Positions 8,324 through 18,584 of a stretch of DNA of 64,000 nucleotides are shown here, one piece after another. A program made the translations under genes and the position numbers. The notes under the pieces were generated by a model. It saw nothing but the letters and a program-made list of their open reading frames with translations, was not told the origin of the DNA and ran no database searches. The DNA is taken from the NCBI RefSeq assembly GCF_016583745.1, contig NZ_NRRQ01000009.1, positions 1 to 64,000 on the forward strand. Reading direction: 5' to 3'. Every line of letters begins with the position of its first letter. Position 1 is the stretch's first letter. The stretch comes from Chromatium okenii (GTDB taxonomy: Bacteria; Pseudomonadota; Gammaproteobacteria; Chromatiales; Chromatiaceae).

Positions 8324-11049
8324 CCACCGCAGCTCCGGTGGCCAGCTTAGTCGGTGTTGGTCTGCGCTATGGCAAGGTGGTGGCGCTCGATAACATCACT
8401 TTGAACCTCCCCGCCGGGCGCATGGTCGGACTGCTCGGCCCGGACGGCGTGGGTAAATCCAGCCTGCTGGCGCTGCTATCCGGCGCTCGCGCGATTCAAC
8501 ACGGTCAAATACACGCCTTGGGCGGGGACATGACCAGCGCCGATCATCGGAGCCGCGTCTGTCCCCGTATTTCCTACATGCCGCAAGGCTTGGGTAAAAA
8601 CCTTTATCCAACCCTGTCGATTGAGGAAAATCTCCAATTCTTCGGGCGGCTGTTCGGGCACCCCGCTGCCGAACGCCGTCGCCGCATCGACGCGCTCACG
8701 GCGAGCACCGGTTTAACGCCCTTTTTGGCGCGTCCGGTCGGCAAACTCTCCGGCGGGATGAAACAAAAGCTGGGTCTTTGCTGCGCCCTGATCCACGATC
8801 CCGACCTGTTAATTTTGGATGAACCGACCACCGGCGTTGATCCGCTCGCCCGCGCCCAATTTTGGAACTTGATTACAGAAATCCGTTCCGAGCGTTCTGG
8901 GATGAGCGTGATCGTCGCCACCGCTTATATGGATGAGGCGCAGGACTTTGATTGGCTGGTGGCGATGGATGCGGGGCGCGTGCTGGCGACCGGCACCCCG
9001 ACCGAGCTGTTGGAGCGCAGCGGCAGCAAATCGCTGGACGCAGCCTTCATCGCCCTGCTGCCGGAGGAGCGCCGGCGCGGTCATCACGCCGTGACGCTCC
9101 CCCCGCTCGCCGCTGGCAGCGACACCGACATCGCCATTGCAGCGCAAGACCTCACCATGCGTTTCGGCGATTTCGTCGCCGTCGATCATGTGAATCTCTC
9201 CATCCGTCGCGGCGAGATATTCGGATTCATCGGCTCCAACGGCTGCGGCAAGTCCACCACCATGAAATTGCTGACCGGACTGCTGCCAGCCAGCGCAGGC
9301 AGTGCGGAGCTGTTCGGGCAAACGGTTGACCCCAAAAACATCGCCACGCGCCGGCGCGTGGGCTATATGTCGCAGGCGTTCTCGCTCTATTCCGAGCTGT
9401 CAGTGCGCCAAAACTTGGTGCTCCACGCTCGCCTGTTTCAAGTGCCGGAGATCGACATTCCGGCACGCGTGGAGGAAATGGTGCAGCGGTTCGGTCTGGT
9501 CGCAGCGGTCGATGCCATGCCCGACACGTTGCCGCTGGGCATCCGCCAGCGCCTCTCGCTGGCAGTGGCGATGGTGCATCGACCGGAACTGCTGATTTTG
9601 GACGAGCCAACGTCGGGCGTAGACCCCATTGCACGCGATAGTCTCTGGCAACTGATGATCGACTTGGCGCGTCAAGATCGGGTCACCATTTTCATCTCTA
9701 CCCATTTTATGAATGAGGCCGGACGCTGCGACCGCATCTCGCTGATGCACGCCGGGCGCGTACTGGTCACTGATGCCCCCGCCGAGCTGGTGCGGCAACG
9801 CGGCGCGGCAACGCTAGAAGCGGCCTTCATCGGCTATCTGGAAGACGCCGGGGCGCGGGGCGAAGCAGTCACCTCCGCGCCAGCAGTTCCGGCGACCGCA
9901 CCGCGCACCCACCGCGTTCCTTTCAGCCTGAGCCGCGCTTGGAGCTACGCCTTGCGCGAGGCGCTGGAGCTGCGACGCGATCCCATGCGCGCCAGCATGG
10001 CGTTATTGGGAACGGCGCTGCTGATGGTCGTTTTTGGCTATGGCATCAGTCTGGATGTGGAAAATTTGAGTTACGCCGTGCTTGACCGCGACCAAACTGG
10101 CTTGAGCCAGAATTACGCGCTCAACCTGTCTGGCTCGCGCTATTTCGTTGAGCGCCCACCAATTACCGACGACCGCGATCTTGACCGGCGCCTGCGTGCC
10201 GGTCAGCTCGCGCTGGCTATCGAAATTCCACATGGATTCGCCCGCGATGTCGCTCGTGGTCACAGCGTCCAGATCGGCGCTTGGGTGGACGGTGCCATGC
10301 CGGTTCGCGCCGAAACGGTGCGGGGTTATGTGCAGGGAATGCACCAAGGCTGGCTGCTGGAGCAAGCGCAGCATCGGCTCGGTCTGGACGCCGCCGCCAC
10401 CAATCCCGCCACCATCGCCACCCGTTTTCGCTACAACCCCGACGTGCGCAGCCTGCCGGCGATGGTGCCGGCGATCATGCCCATGCTGCTGCTGATGATT
10501 CCGGCAATGCTGACTGCGCTCGCGGTGGTGCGTGAAAAGGAGCTGGGTTCGATCATCAATCTCTACGTCACTCCGGTCACGCGCAGCGAATTCCTGCTCG
10601 GTAAACAACTGCCGTACATCCTGCTGGCGATGCTCAACTTCGCGCTGCTGACGTTGCTGGCCGTCACCGTGTTTGGAGTGCCGATCAAGGGCAGCCTGCT
10701 GGCGCTGACGGCGGGGGCGCTGCTTTTCGTCACCTTCTCCACCGGCTTCGGTCTTTTCGCCTCCACGTTCACCCGCAGCCAGATCGCGGCCATGTTTGTG
10801 ACCATCATTGGCACCATCATTCCGGCGGTTCAGTTCGCGGGGATGCTCAACCCGGTGTCCTCGCTCGAAGGCGTGGGGCATGTCATCGGTCTGGTTTATC
10901 CCGCCGCGCATTTCCTCACCATCACGCGGGGCGTCTTCAACAAGGCGCTCGGTTTCGCCAGTCTCGAAGCCTCATTTTGGCCGCTCGCGCTGGCGGTGCC
11001 GGTGATCCTGATGCTGTCGATTCTGCTGTTAAAAAAGCAGGAGCGTTGA
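8320..11049 (+). CDS. rbbA: RbbA-type fused double ABC ATPase/ABC-2 permease
   Basis: A 909-residue fusion, close to E. coli RbbA (911). ATPase 1 has the unusual Walker [10 protein letters not shown], signature [10 protein letters not shown] and Walker [14 protein letters not shown]. ATPase 2 has GSNGCGKST, a degenerate signature [10 protein letters not shown] and [12 protein letters not shown]. The last ~370 residues form an ABC-2 permease with an N-terminal helix, a large extracytoplasmic loop and about five C-terminal helices. The likely start is TTG 8320, overlapping the adaptor stop (TTGA); GTG 8338 is an alternative. In E. coli the protein was described as a ribosome-associated ATPase, but its adaptor and permease neighbours point to export. 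Confidence 0.9.
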   Translation: MTTAAPVASLVGVGLRYGKVVALDNITLNLPAGRMVGLLGPDGVGKSSLLALLSGARAIQHGQIHALGGDMTSADHRSRVCPRISYMPQGLGKNLYPTLSIEENLQFFGRLFGHPAAERRRRIDALTASTGLTPFLARPVGKLSGGMKQKLGLCCALIHDPDLLILDEPTTGVDPLARAQFWNLITEIRSERSGMSVIVATAYMDEAQDFDWLVAMDAGRVLATGTPTELLERSGSKSLDAAFIALLPEERRRGHHAVTLPPLAAGSDTDIAIAAQDLTMRFGDFVAVDHVNLSIRRGEIFGFIGSNGCGKSTTMKLLTGLLPASAGSAELFGQTVDPKNIATRRRVGYMSQAFSLYSELSVRQNLVLHARLFQVPEIDIPARVEEMVQRFGLVAAVDAMPDTLPLGIRQRLSLAVAMVHRPELLILDEPTSGVDPIARDSLWQLMIDLARQDRVTIFISTHFMNEAGRCDRISLMHAGRVLVTDAPAELVRQRGAATLEAAFIGYLEDAGARGEAVTSAPAVPATAPRTHRVPFSLSRAWSYALREALELRRDPMRASMALLGTALLMVVFGYGISLDVENLSYAVLDRDQTGLSQNYALNLSGSRYFVERPPITDDRDLDRRLRAGQLALAIEIPHGFARDVARGHSVQIGAWVDGAMPVRAETVRGYVQGMHQGWLLEQAQHRLGLDAAATNPATIATRFRYNPDVRSLPAMVPAIMPMLLLMIPAMLTALAVVREKELGSIINLYVTPVTRSEFLLGKQLPYILLAMLNFALLTLLAVTVFGVPIKGSLLALTAGALLFVTFSTGFGLFASTFTRSQIAAMFVTIIGTIIPAVQFAGMLNPVSSLEGVGHVIGLVYPAAHFLTITRGVFNKALGFASLEASFWPLALAVPVILMLSILLLKKQER

Positions 11050-11051
11050 GG

Positions 11052-12176
11052 ATGGCGCATCTCGCCAATCTTTATCGGCTGGGCATCAAGGAACTCTGGA
11101 GCTTGGCGCGGGACCCGGCGATGCTCGTGTTGATCGCCTACACCTTCACGGTCTCCATTTATGTCGCCGCGACTGCGATGCCGGAGACGCTGCACAAGGC
11201 ACCGCTTGCCATTGTCGATGAGGATGGCTCGCCGTTGTCGGCGCGGATCGTCAGCGCCTTTTATCCGCCGCGTTTCGATCCGCCAGCGATGATCGCGTTG
11301 GCGGGGATTGATGCGGGGATGGATGCCGGTGTGTTCACCTTCGTGCTGGATATCCCGCCAGATTTTCAACGCGATGTGCTGGCTGGGCGCTCGCCTGTTA
11401 TCCAGCTCAACGTTGACGCCACGCGCATGAGCCAAGCGTTCACCGGCAGCAGTTTTGTGCAGCAGATGGTGCTGGGCGAGGTCGGCGAATTTGTGCAGGG
11501 CTATCGGGGCAGCGCCCCGGTGCCGGTGGAGCTGGCGCTGCGCATCCGTTTCAATCCTAACTTGGAGCAATCTTGGTTCGGGGCGCTGATGGAGATCATC
11601 AATAACGTCACGTTGCTGTCGATCATCCTGACCGGCGCGGCGCTGATCCGCGAGCGCGAGCACGGCACCATCGAACATCTGCTGGCGATGCCGGTCACGC
11701 CCGCCGAGATCATGCTGGCGAAAGTCTGGTCGATGGGATTGGTGGTGCTGCTGGCTGCGGGCGTGGCGCTGGTGTTTGTCGTGCAGGGTGTGCTGCGCAT
11801 TCCAATTGAAGGTTCGGTGGCGCTGTTTTTGGTCGCCGCCGCGCTGCATCTCTTCGCTACCACCTCGCTCGGCATTTTCATGGCCACGCTGGCGCGTTCA
11901 ATGCCGCAGTTCGGAATGCTGGCGGTACTCATTTTGCTGCCGCTGCAACTGCTCTCAGGCAATTCAACTCCACGCGAAAGTATGCCGGAGCTGGTGCAGG
12001 ACGTGATGCTGGCTGCGCCGACTACGCACTTCGTCACCGCTGCCCAAGCCATCCTTTATCGCGGTGCTGGACTTGATGTGGTGTGGTCGTCGTTTCTCGC
12101 GCTCGCCGTGATTGGCGCGGTGTTTTTCACTATCGCGCTCATCCGCTTTCGCCGCACGATCAGCGCGATGGTTTGA
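11052..12176 (+). CDS. yhhJ: ABC-2 type permease (YhhJ-like)
   Basis: A 374-residue inner-membrane permease. The N-terminal helix (~20-42) is followed by a ~130-residue periplasmic domain and five to six C-terminal helices including NNVTLLSIILTGAALIREREHGTIEHLLAMPV (in two parts), the typical ABC-2 segment. The start codon lies 2 bp after the RbbA stop (TGAGGATG), so the genes are translationally coupled. Length and order match yhhJ. It probably pairs with the permease half of RbbA. Confidence 0.9.
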   Translation: MAHLANLYRLGIKELWSLARDPAMLVLIAYTFTVSIYVAATAMPETLHKAPLAIVDEDGSPLSARIVSAFYPPRFDPPAMIALAGIDAGMDAGVFTFVLDIPPDFQRDVLAGRSPVIQLNVDATRMSQAFTGSSFVQQMVLGEVGEFVQGYRGSAPVPVELALRIRFNPNLEQSWFGALMEIINNVTLLSIILTGAALIREREHGTIEHLLAMPVTPAEIMLAKVWSMGLVVLLAAGVALVFVVQGVLRIPIEGSVALFLVAAALHLFATTSLGIFMATLARSMPQFGMLAVLILLPLQLLSGNSTPRESMPELVQDVMLAAPTTHFVTAAQAILYRGAGLDVVWSSFLALAVIGAVFFTIALIRFRRTISAMV

Positions 12177-12192
12177 CGCGCCGCTGCGCCCC

Positions 12193-12212
12193 TCTGTTCT
12201 ATAACGCACAGA
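12193..12212. promoter_or_regulatory. Palindromic operator-like site B
   Basis: TCTGTTCTATAACGCACAGA, with both TCTGT/ACAGA half-sites intact and two central differences from the best copy. It lies 112 bp before the phosphoketolase start. Confidence 0.55.
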
Positions 12213-12235
12213 ATGCTGAGGCGGAACTTGTGACA

Positions 12236-12304
12236 GTTGTCAGTGATCGGTTGTCAGTAAAAAACAGCGTTGTTGACGCTAACTGACAACCGATCACTGA
12301 CAAC
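12236..12304. repeat. Perfect 23-bp inverted repeat with nested stem
   Basis: Arms 12236-12258 and 12282-12304 are perfect reverse complements built on GTTGTCAGT units. The 23-nt spacer contains a second stem, agcgt/acgct. It lies between the exporter operon and xfp. A related element is at 36748-36809, and single arms occur elsewhere, so this is a dispersed repeat family. It could act as a terminator or attenuator. Confidence 0.85.
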
Positions 12305-12324
12305 TCACTTTCAGGAATCAGCGC

Positions 12325-14688
12325 ATGAGCACAGCGACCCAAACCCTCGATCCCGAACAACTCCGCAAGCTCGATGCGTGGTGGCGAGCAGCGAATTATC
12401 TTTCCGTTGGGCAGATTTACCTGTACGACAATCCGCTGCTGAGGCAACCGCTGGCACTTTCGCACGTCAAGCCGCGCTTGCTCGGACACTGGGGCACGAC
12501 GCCGGGCTTGAGCTTTATCTACGCGCATCTCAACCGCGTCATCAAAGACAACGATCTCAGCCTCATCTATGTCGCCGGGCCGGGGCACGGCGGACCTGCG
12601 ATGGTGGCGAATGCTTATTTGGAAGGAACTTACAGCGAGGTTTATCCGAACATTTCCCAAGATGAGGAGGGACTGCGGCGGCTGTTTAAGCAATTTTCCT
12701 TTCCCGGCGGCATCCCCAGTCACGTCGCGCCGGAAACGCCGGGGTCGATTAACGAGGGCGGCGAATTGGGTTATGCCTTGTCTCATGCTTTTGGTGCAGC
12801 TTTCGATAATCCCGATTTGATCGTCGCCTGCGTGGTCGGCGATGGCGAGGCGGAAACTGGCCCGCTCGCCACGAGCTGGCACTCGAACAAATTTCTCAAT
12901 CCCATTCACGACGGCGCTGTGCTGCCAATCCTGCACCTGAACGGCTACAAGATCGCCGGCCCCAGCGTGCTGGCGCGAATTCCCCGCGATGAGTTGGAGG
13001 CGCTTTTTCACGGCTACGGTTACGCGCCCTTTTTCGTTGAGGGCGACGATCCGATGACGATGCACCAGCTCATGGCCACCGCACTTGACGCGGTGGTCGC
13101 CGAGATTCAGCGGATTCAGAACGATGCCCGCGCCTTCGGTTTCAAAATCCGCCCGCGCTGGCCCATGATTATTTTGCGCTCGCCCAAAGGCTGGACGGGC
13201 CCCAAAAGCGTGGACGGTAAAACCGCCGAGGGTACCTTCCGTTCTCATCAGGTGCCGATGGCCGATATGCGGCATCCGGGGCATCTGGAGATTCTGGACA
13301 AGTGGCTGAGGAGTTATCGCCCGGAAGAATTGTTTGACGCCAACGGTAAATTCAACGCCGAGCTGGCGCTCTTAGCGCCACAAGGGGAGCGGCGCATGAG
13401 CGCCAATCCGCACGCCAATGGCGGGCAACTGCTGCGCGATTTGCGGATGCCAGATTTCCGCGCTCAGGCGGTGGCGGTGCCGCAGCCGGGGAGCGTGGAC
13501 GCCGAGGCAACCCGCGTCCAAGGTCGCTTCATCCGCGAAGTGATGCGGCTCAATCCTGACATCTTCCGCGTTTTCAGCCCGGACGAAACGGCATCCAATC
13601 GCTGGGACGCGGTGTTCGAGGTGACGGATCGCTGTTCGCTCGCGCAGATCGTCCCCGGTGACGAGCACGTCAGCCCCGCCGGGCGAGTGATGGAAATGTT
13701 GAGCGAACATCAGTGCGAGGGCTGGCTCGAAGGCTACCTGCTCACCGGTCGGCACGGGTTTTTCTCCTGCTACGAAGCCTTCATCCACATCATTGATTCC
13801 ATGTTTAACCAGCACGCCAAGTGGCTCAAGGTGTGCAACGACATTCCTTGGCGACGACCGATTGCTTCGCTCAACTACCTGCTGTCGTCGCATGTCTGGC
13901 GGCAAGATCACAACGGCTTCAGCCATCAAGACCCCGGCTTCATCGACCACGTCATCAACAAAAAAGCGGCAGTCATTCGGGTTTATCTGCCGCCGGATGC
14001 CAACACCCTGCTCTCGGTCACGGATCACTGTCTGCGCAGCCGCAACTACGTCAACGTCATCGTCGCCGGCAAACAGTCCTCACCCCAATGGCTTGACATG
14101 GACGCCGCCATCAAACATTGCACCGCCGGGATCGGCATCTGGTCTTGGGCCAGCAACGATCAGGGCAGTGAGCCGGAGGTGGTCATGGCTTGCGCCGGTG
14201 ACGTGCCGACGCTGGAAACCTTGGCGGCGGTTGATTTGCTGCGCACACATTTTCCCGACCTGAAAGTGCGGGTGATTAACGTGGTTGATTTGATGAAGCT
14301 CCAGCCGCCCGGCGAACATCCGCACGGCTTGAGCGACCGGGATTTTGATCTGCTCTTCACCACCGACAAGCCCATCATCTTTGCTTATCACGGTTATCCC
14401 TGGCTGATTCACCGCCTCACCTATCGCCGCACCAACCATCACAACCTGCATGTGCGCGGTTACAAAGAAGAAGGCACCACCTCAACGCCCTTCGATACGG
14501 TGGTCAAAAACGCGCTCGACCGCTTTGATCTGGTTGCTGATGTCATTGATCGGGTGCCGCGCCTCGGCTCCCAAGCGGCTTATGCCAAGCAGGCGATTCG
14601 GGACAAACTCATCGAACACCAGCACTACATCGCTGCGCATGGCGAGGATTTGCCGGAGATTCAGGATTGGAAATGGGTTGGGAACTAA
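12325..14688 (+). CDS. xfp: Xylulose-5-phosphate/fructose-6-phosphate phosphoketolase
   Basis: A 787-residue thiamine-diphosphate enzyme, the full family length. It cleaves xylulose 5-phosphate (and often fructose 6-phosphate) with phosphate to acetyl phosphate plus glyceraldehyde 3-phosphate (or erythrose 4-phosphate). Visible signatures are [22 protein letters not shown] and the cofactor motif [19 protein letters not shown]. The N, middle and C domains are all present. ATG 12325 has AGGA about 9 nt upstream. The gene stands alone, with palindrome site B and the 23-bp inverted repeat upstream. Acetyl phosphate can feed AckA and Pta, also encoded here. Substrate preference cannot be read from the sequence. 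Confidence 0.95.
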   Translation: MSTATQTLDPEQLRKLDAWWRAANYLSVGQIYLYDNPLLRQPLALSHVKPRLLGHWGTTPGLSFIYAHLNRVIKDNDLSLIYVAGPGHGGPAMVANAYLEGTYSEVYPNISQDEEGLRRLFKQFSFPGGIPSHVAPETPGSINEGGELGYALSHAFGAAFDNPDLIVACVVGDGEAETGPLATSWHSNKFLNPIHDGAVLPILHLNGYKIAGPSVLARIPRDELEALFHGYGYAPFFVEGDDPMTMHQLMATALDAVVAEIQRIQNDARAFGFKIRPRWPMIILRSPKGWTGPKSVDGKTAEGTFRSHQVPMADMRHPGHLEILDKWLRSYRPEELFDANGKFNAELALLAPQGERRMSANPHANGGQLLRDLRMPDFRAQAVAVPQPGSVDAEATRVQGRFIREVMRLNPDIFRVFSPDETASNRWDAVFEVTDRCSLAQIVPGDEHVSPAGRVMEMLSEHQCEGWLEGYLLTGRHGFFSCYEAFIHIIDSMFNQHAKWLKVCNDIPWRRPIASLNYLLSSHVWRQDHNGFSHQDPGFIDHVINKKAAVIRVYLPPDANTLLSVTDHCLRSRNYVNVIVAGKQSSPQWLDMDAAIKHCTAGIGIWSWASNDQGSEPEVVMACAGDVPTLETLAAVDLLRTHFPDLKVRVINVVDLMKLQPPGEHPHGLSDRDFDLLFTTDKPIIFAYHGYPWLIHRLTYRRTNHHNLHVRGYKEEGTTSTPFDTVVKNALDRFDLVADVIDRVPRLGSQAAYAKQAIRDKLIEHQHYIAAHGEDLPEIQDWKWVGN

Positions 14689-14698
14689 CTGGCAAAAC

Positions 14699-14718
14699 TA
14701 TGTTCGTTAGCGTACAGA
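14699..14718. promoter_or_regulatory. Palindromic operator-like site C
   Basis: TATGTTCGTTAGCGTACAGA, one base from perfect TCTGT/ACAGA half-sites. It ends 93 bp before the Crp/Fnr-like regulator gene, which suggests autoregulation (inference). A small hairpin with an 8-bp stem and a 3-nt loop (14755-14773) and a degenerate CCC/GGG palindrome lie between site and gene. Confidence 0.5.
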
Positions 14719-14811
14719 GGTGGTGATTCCACCCTTGTAGAATGGGAGTTGAGTCTGGCAAACCCTTTGCCAGATTGCACCGGGATACACCCCTCCCCAC
14801 GGAGCTGACCG

Positions 14812-15531
14812 ATGACGACTACTCTCGACCCCAAGAAAAACCATCTGCTTGCCGCACTGCCCGATGCCGAGTGGCAGCGTTGGAAACCACAACTGGAGCA
14901 GGTCGAGATGCCGCTGGGTTTAGTGCTCTCTGAATCAGGTCGCAGCCTGACGCATGTGTATTTTCCGATCACCGCTATTGTGTCGCTGCTGTATGTCATG
15001 GAAAACGGCGCTTCGGCTGAGATCGCAGTCGTCGGCAAGGAAGGCATCGTCGGCATTTCGCTATTCATGGGGGGCGGAACCACGCCCAGCCGTGCGGTCG
15101 TGCAAAGCGCCGGCATCGGTGTGCGGCTGAAGGCGCGGATGATGCTGGATGAATTCAATCGCGCCGGTCCGGTGATGCACCTGTTGCTGCGCTATACCCA
15201 GTCACTGATTACGCAGATGGCGCAGACGGCGGCGTGTAACCGCCACCACACGCTGGATCAGCAACTCTGCCGCTGGCTGCTGCTGAGTCTTGATCGTTTG
15301 GAGGGCAATGAGTTGGTGATGACGCAGGAATTGATCGCCAACATGCTCGGAGTGCGCCGCGAAGGTGTCACCGAAGCGGCGCTCAAGTTGCAGGAATCTG
15401 GTTTGATCCGCTACGCCCGTGGTCATATCACGGTTCTTGACCGCGCAGGATTGGAGAAACGCAGTTGCGAGTGTTACGCGGTGGTCAAGAAAGAGAGTGA
15501 CCGCTTGTTGCCTGACCGCTTGGCGATTTAA
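14812..15531 (+). CDS. Crp/Fnr-family transcriptional regulator
   Basis: A 239-residue cytoplasmic regulator. Residues ~20-145 form a cyclic-nucleotide-binding-type beta-roll (VYFPITAIVSLLYVMENG, VVGKEGIVGI). After a dimerisation helix, residues ~165-215 form a Crp-type helix-turn-helix (MTQELIANMLGVRREGVTEA). No N-terminal cysteine cluster like that of FNR is seen, so an Fe-S sensor is unlikely. The effector is unknown. ATG 14812 has GGAG about 8 nt upstream. It sits inside a block of stress-type genes sharing a 20-bp palindrome, one copy just upstream, and is the obvious candidate regulator of that block (inference). Confidence 0.9.
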   Translation: MTTTLDPKKNHLLAALPDAEWQRWKPQLEQVEMPLGLVLSESGRSLTHVYFPITAIVSLLYVMENGASAEIAVVGKEGIVGISLFMGGGTTPSRAVVQSAGIGVRLKARMMLDEFNRAGPVMHLLLRYTQSLITQMAQTAACNRHHTLDQQLCRWLLLSLDRLEGNELVMTQELIANMLGVRREGVTEAALKLQESGLIRYARGHITVLDRAGLEKRSCECYAVVKKESDRLLPDRLAI

Positions 15532-15649
15532 GTGTTTTTTAGACAGCGTTGATCGGAATTCAACGCACCCCGCTGATTTCTGCCCGCTGCCGCCACCGAA
15601 CCTGCGCCAGCGGGCGAAAACGCGACTTGCCACTTAGGTGAACTCAGGA

Positions 15650-17041
15650 ATGGACGCCATCATGTCCGAGACAAATGAACAGCTAGTTCACGAATTGCGC
15701 GTCCACCAGATTGAACTGGAGATGCAAAACGAGGAGCTGCGTCGCACCCAAGAAGCGTTGGCATGGTCGTATACGCGTTATTTCGACCTCTACGACCTCG
15801 CCCCCGTAGGCTATCTCACCCTCACTGATGCGGGACTGATTAAAGAGACGAATCTTGCCGCCGCCACCCTGCTGGGCACCTCGCGGGGCAGCTCGGTTGG
15901 GATGCCGCTAACGCGCTTTATCCTCCCCGCCGATCAGGACATTTATTACCACTGCCGCCGCCAGAAGTGCAGCGCCGGCGAGCGCAAATCCTGCGAGCTG
16001 CGCTTGCAGCAGGTGTCTGGGCAACAGCAGGTCTGGGTTTTTTTAGAAATTGGCTTGGGATTAGAGATGCAGGGCAGTCAACCACTTTGGCGGCTTATTC
16101 TGATTGACATCAGTGCGCGTAAATACAGCGAGCAGGCGCTGCTCGACATCAAAGAACGGTTACGGCGGGTAGCGGAGATTGCGGAATTAACGTTTTGGGA
16201 ATGGGATGTGTACACCAATCAGGTGTTTTTTCCGCCCGAATGGTGGCAGCAAACCGGCTATGCCCTTGAAGAATTGCCGCATCAACTGGATGAGTGGGCG
16301 GCTTTGCTGCATCCCGAAGATCGGGTGCGGATTCTCGATGATCTTGACCGGTTCATGGAGACGTATGCCGCGCCGTGCGAGATGCAATACCGGCTAAAGT
16401 GCAAGCGCGATATTTATCGCTGGTTCGTCGCCCGTTTGGAGGCGATTTTGGACGCCCAAGGCGTGCTGAGACGGGTGCTGCTGGTGCATCAGGATGTCAC
16501 CCGGCGCAAGGCATCCGAGGATCGGGCGATTTATCTGGCACAACACGATCCTCTGACTGGTCTGCCCAGTCGCGCCTTACTTGACCAACTCGCCAATCAC
16601 ATGCTGGCGAGCGCCCGGCGGGCAAGTGGTCATCTGGCGGTGTTGTTTTTCGATCTGGATCATTTTAAGTCGGTCAACGACACCTACGGCCATCCGGTGG
16701 GTGATCAGCTCCTACAGGGTTTTGCGAATCGGCTGCTGGACGCTTTCCGCGCTGAGGATTTGATTGCTCGGCTCGGCGGCGACGAGTTCATCGTCGTCTT
16801 AGCGAATATCCGCGACCGTGAAGATGTGGCGAGCGCGGCGCGAGGTGCAATCGCAGACTTGACGCCCGCTTATCTGCTCGCGGGGTTAGAACTGCGCTGT
16901 CTTCCCAGTCTTGGCATCAGCCTGTTTCCGCAAGATGGCGACACCATCGACGCGTTAATCAAACGTGCGGATGCTGCCATGTATCGCGCCAAGCAGATCA
17001 GTCCCGGTCGGTATCAGTTTGCGAGCGAAGCACTCGTTTAA
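15650..17041 (+). CDS. PAS-domain diguanylate cyclase
   Basis: About 463 residues, cytoplasmic. An N-terminal helix (HQIELEMQNEELRRTQEAL) leads into PAS 1 (~45-155), then PAS 2 with PAC (~170-285, WEWDVYTNQVFFPPEWW; HQDVTRRKASE). A GGDEF domain occupies ~295-455. The active site GGDEF is intact (ARLGGDEFIVVL), and an RxxD inhibitory site (RAED) lies five residues before it, so it should make cyclic di-GMP and respond to product inhibition. The start is uncertain: GTG 15638, ATG 15650 and ATG 15662 are all in frame, with AGGA at 15646. There is no membrane segment; the signal is unknown. Confidence 0.9.
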   Translation: MDAIMSETNEQLVHELRVHQIELEMQNEELRRTQEALAWSYTRYFDLYDLAPVGYLTLTDAGLIKETNLAAATLLGTSRGSSVGMPLTRFILPADQDIYYHCRRQKCSAGERKSCELRLQQVSGQQQVWVFLEIGLGLEMQGSQPLWRLILIDISARKYSEQALLDIKERLRRVAEIAELTFWEWDVYTNQVFFPPEWWQQTGYALEELPHQLDEWAALLHPEDRVRILDDLDRFMETYAAPCEMQYRLKCKRDIYRWFVARLEAILDAQGVLRRVLLVHQDVTRRKASEDRAIYLAQHDPLTGLPSRALLDQLANHMLASARRASGHLAVLFFDLDHFKSVNDTYGHPVGDQLLQGFANRLLDAFRAEDLIARLGGDEFIVVLANIRDREDVASAARGAIADLTPAYLLAGLELRCLPSLGISLFPQDGDTIDALIKRADAAMYRAKQISPGRYQFASEALV

Positions 17042-17120
17042 CGCGCCCGGCGGTATTTCAGCGGAGATCGCGCCAGCGCGGACACGACAAAAATGCCGCT
17101 ACCGGGCACCTTGTCTCATC

Positions 17121-17142
17121 GCTGCCTCAAAGCTGAGGCAGC
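17121..17142. terminator. Hairpin between convergent genes
   Basis: A 9-bp stem gctgcctca/tgaggcagc with a 4-nt loop, followed by AAAA on the plus strand (TTTT precedes the stem on minus). It lies between the GGDEF gene and the LTxxQ gene and is a probable terminator. Confidence 0.55.
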
Positions 17143-17164
17143 AAAACTGCGTTGCCTGCGACGT

Positions 17165-17692
17165 TTAGCGGTCGCCGCCAGAACGTTTCCGATCCTTGAG
17201 ATTCGTGCGCTGCTCATCGGTCAGAACTGCCGCAATGCCCTCACGCAGTTGGGTGCGGGTCATTTCTGGATTCGTCCGCTGCGCATCAAATAACACCTTG
17301 ATCTGAGCGACTTGATCGTCGGTGAGATCAAGCCGGTCGGTCATCCGATCCAGATCATGCTCCATGCGCGTCTGCATGATCTCCTCACGTTTAGCCCGCT
17401 GGATGTCCGTCAACACGGCAGTAATCTGTTTGCGGGTATCCACACGTTGCAGATCACGCTGCGCCTGTTCAGCTGCCATGATCTTGTGAATCTCCGTTTG
17501 CTGTACCTCAGTCAGATCAAGGTCTTTAGCCATCCGATCAATGTATGTCCCAACGCGCTGCGTAGGATCAGGACGCCAGCCTTCGTCGGAGCGGGCATAA
17601 ACCGCGTCAGCACCCACGAGCGATGCGCCAAGAAGTAGGCTGGTGACGGCGGTGATGCTCGTGAGTCCAGTACGAATGCGATGCTGATTCAT
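17165..17692 (-). CDS. Spy/CpxP-like LTxxQ periplasmic protein
   Basis: A 175-residue exported protein with a signal peptide (~1-34, ending VGADAVYA). The mature part is helical and highly charged, with two LTxxQ motifs (LTEVQ near 61, LTDDQ near 122). A third related LTDEQ occurs near 160. Spy/CpxP proteins act as periplasmic chaperones or envelope-stress sensors. It ends a run of four minus-strand stress-type genes. Family membership is clear; which of the two roles applies is not. Confidence 0.8.
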   Translation of the reverse strand: MNQHRIRTGLTSITAVTSLLLGASLVGADAVYARSDEGWRPDPTQRVGTYIDRMAKDLDLTEVQQTEIHKIMAAEQAQRDLQRVDTRKQITAVLTDIQRAKREEIMQTRMEHDLDRMTDRLDLTDDQVAQIKVLFDAQRTNPEMTRTQLREGIAAVLTDEQRTNLKDRKRSGGDR

Positions 17693-17797
17693 GGTGAGGA
17701 TTCCTTAAATGGTGTCTTAGATGATGGCTCAATCAACCTCTGAGCCGATGAGCATCCCTGCTCGGTGGTGCTGCCTTCCGTGTTGGGCTTGACCTGC

Positions 17798-18223
17798 TTA
17801 TTTGAGAATCAGGCGATTCTCGACCGAGGTCACATTCTGGGTACCGCGAGCCAAATCCACTGCCCGGTTGATACTCAACTGCGCATCAAGCGTGCCGCTC
17901 AACGTCACGACACCGCCTGTGGTGGCGACGTGAATCTGAAAAACTTTCAGCGTCGGATCGCCCAAGATTTCCGCCTTGATCTTGGCGGTGATTCCCGCGT
18001 CGTCCATGTAGTCTCCAGTGCGTTCAGCTTCCCCGCTCAATGACGCCTTCGCTGCATCCAGCTTGTCGCTGGCGGTTGCAGCCGCTCGATCCAATTTTTC
18101 CCCAGCTTTTTCAGCCGTTCCTTGCTGCTCACAGCCGACGACTCCAAGCATGGCTGATAAAAAAGCGATCAAAAATAGACTCTTCGACGCACTCAACGGC
18201 AGACGATCTGTTGTGATTCTCAT
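17798..18223 (-). CDS. BON-domain lipoprotein (OsmY-like)
   Basis: A 141-residue lipoprotein. The signal peptide ends at a lipobox-like GVVGC near residue 31. An Ala/Lys-rich helical linker (AGEKLDRAAATASDKLDAAK) is followed by one BON domain (~72-141; DDAGITAKIKAEIL, GGVVTLSGTLD, VTSVENRL). BON domains bind membranes or polysaccharide and are typical of osmotic-stress periplasmic proteins. ATG 18223 with AAGG upstream is preferred; in-frame upstream starts would place residues before the signal peptide. Confidence 0.85.
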   Translation of the reverse strand: MRITTDRLPLSASKSLFLIAFLSAMLGVVGCEQQGTAEKAGEKLDRAAATASDKLDAAKASLSGEAERTGDYMDDAGITAKIKAEILGDPTLKVFQIHVATTGGVVTLSGTLDAQLSINRAVDLARGTQNVTSVENRLILK

Positions 18224-18287
18224 AGGTGAACCTTGGTACTGAAATGTGAACAATGTGAGCGAATGGCTACTCAATACGTCATCGCGT

Positions 18288-18452
18288 TTATAAGCGTCCA
18301 AGCAATAAAAGAACGAATACAATGAGCAAAACTGTTCCGATTACGCCGCTCGGCGCATAGCCCCAACTCCGACTATGTGGCCAAGTTGGAATTGCGCCCA
18401 ACAGCAGTAAAATGAGAACGATGAGTAAAATGGTGCCCAGTGAAATAGTCAT
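18288..18452 (-). CDS. DUF3309 small membrane protein
   Basis: A 54-residue protein (start MTISLGTILLIVLILLLLGA) made of two hydrophobic helices around a conserved IPTWPHSRSWGYAPSG loop, the full DUF3309 pattern. ATG 18452 has GGAAG about 8 nt upstream. Function unknown; often found beside CsbD- and BON-type stress genes, as here. Confidence 0.85.
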   Translation of the reverse strand: MTISLGTILLIVLILLLLGAIPTWPHSRSWGYAPSGVIGTVLLIVFVLLLLGRL

Positions 18453-18584
18453 AATGGCACTTCCATTAAAGTCATTAAAAAGTTTGATTGCAAACCACAC
18501 CAAAACGGCATGGTCTGAACCCTTGGCAGTGCCAATTCACGCCCGCAACGCGGCGGCGCGAGCGCGAGTTGGTACAGCGATAGA

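Noticed and set aside
10003-11849. Minus-strand frames of 302 and 317 residues opposite the exporter permeases
   Set aside because: Gln/Arg/His-rich shadow translations without motifs; both opposite strands encode recognisable permeases.
12199-13284. Minus-strand frame of 361 residues
   Set aside because: Antisense to phosphoketolase; Arg/His-rich composition typical of a shadow frame in GC-rich DNA.
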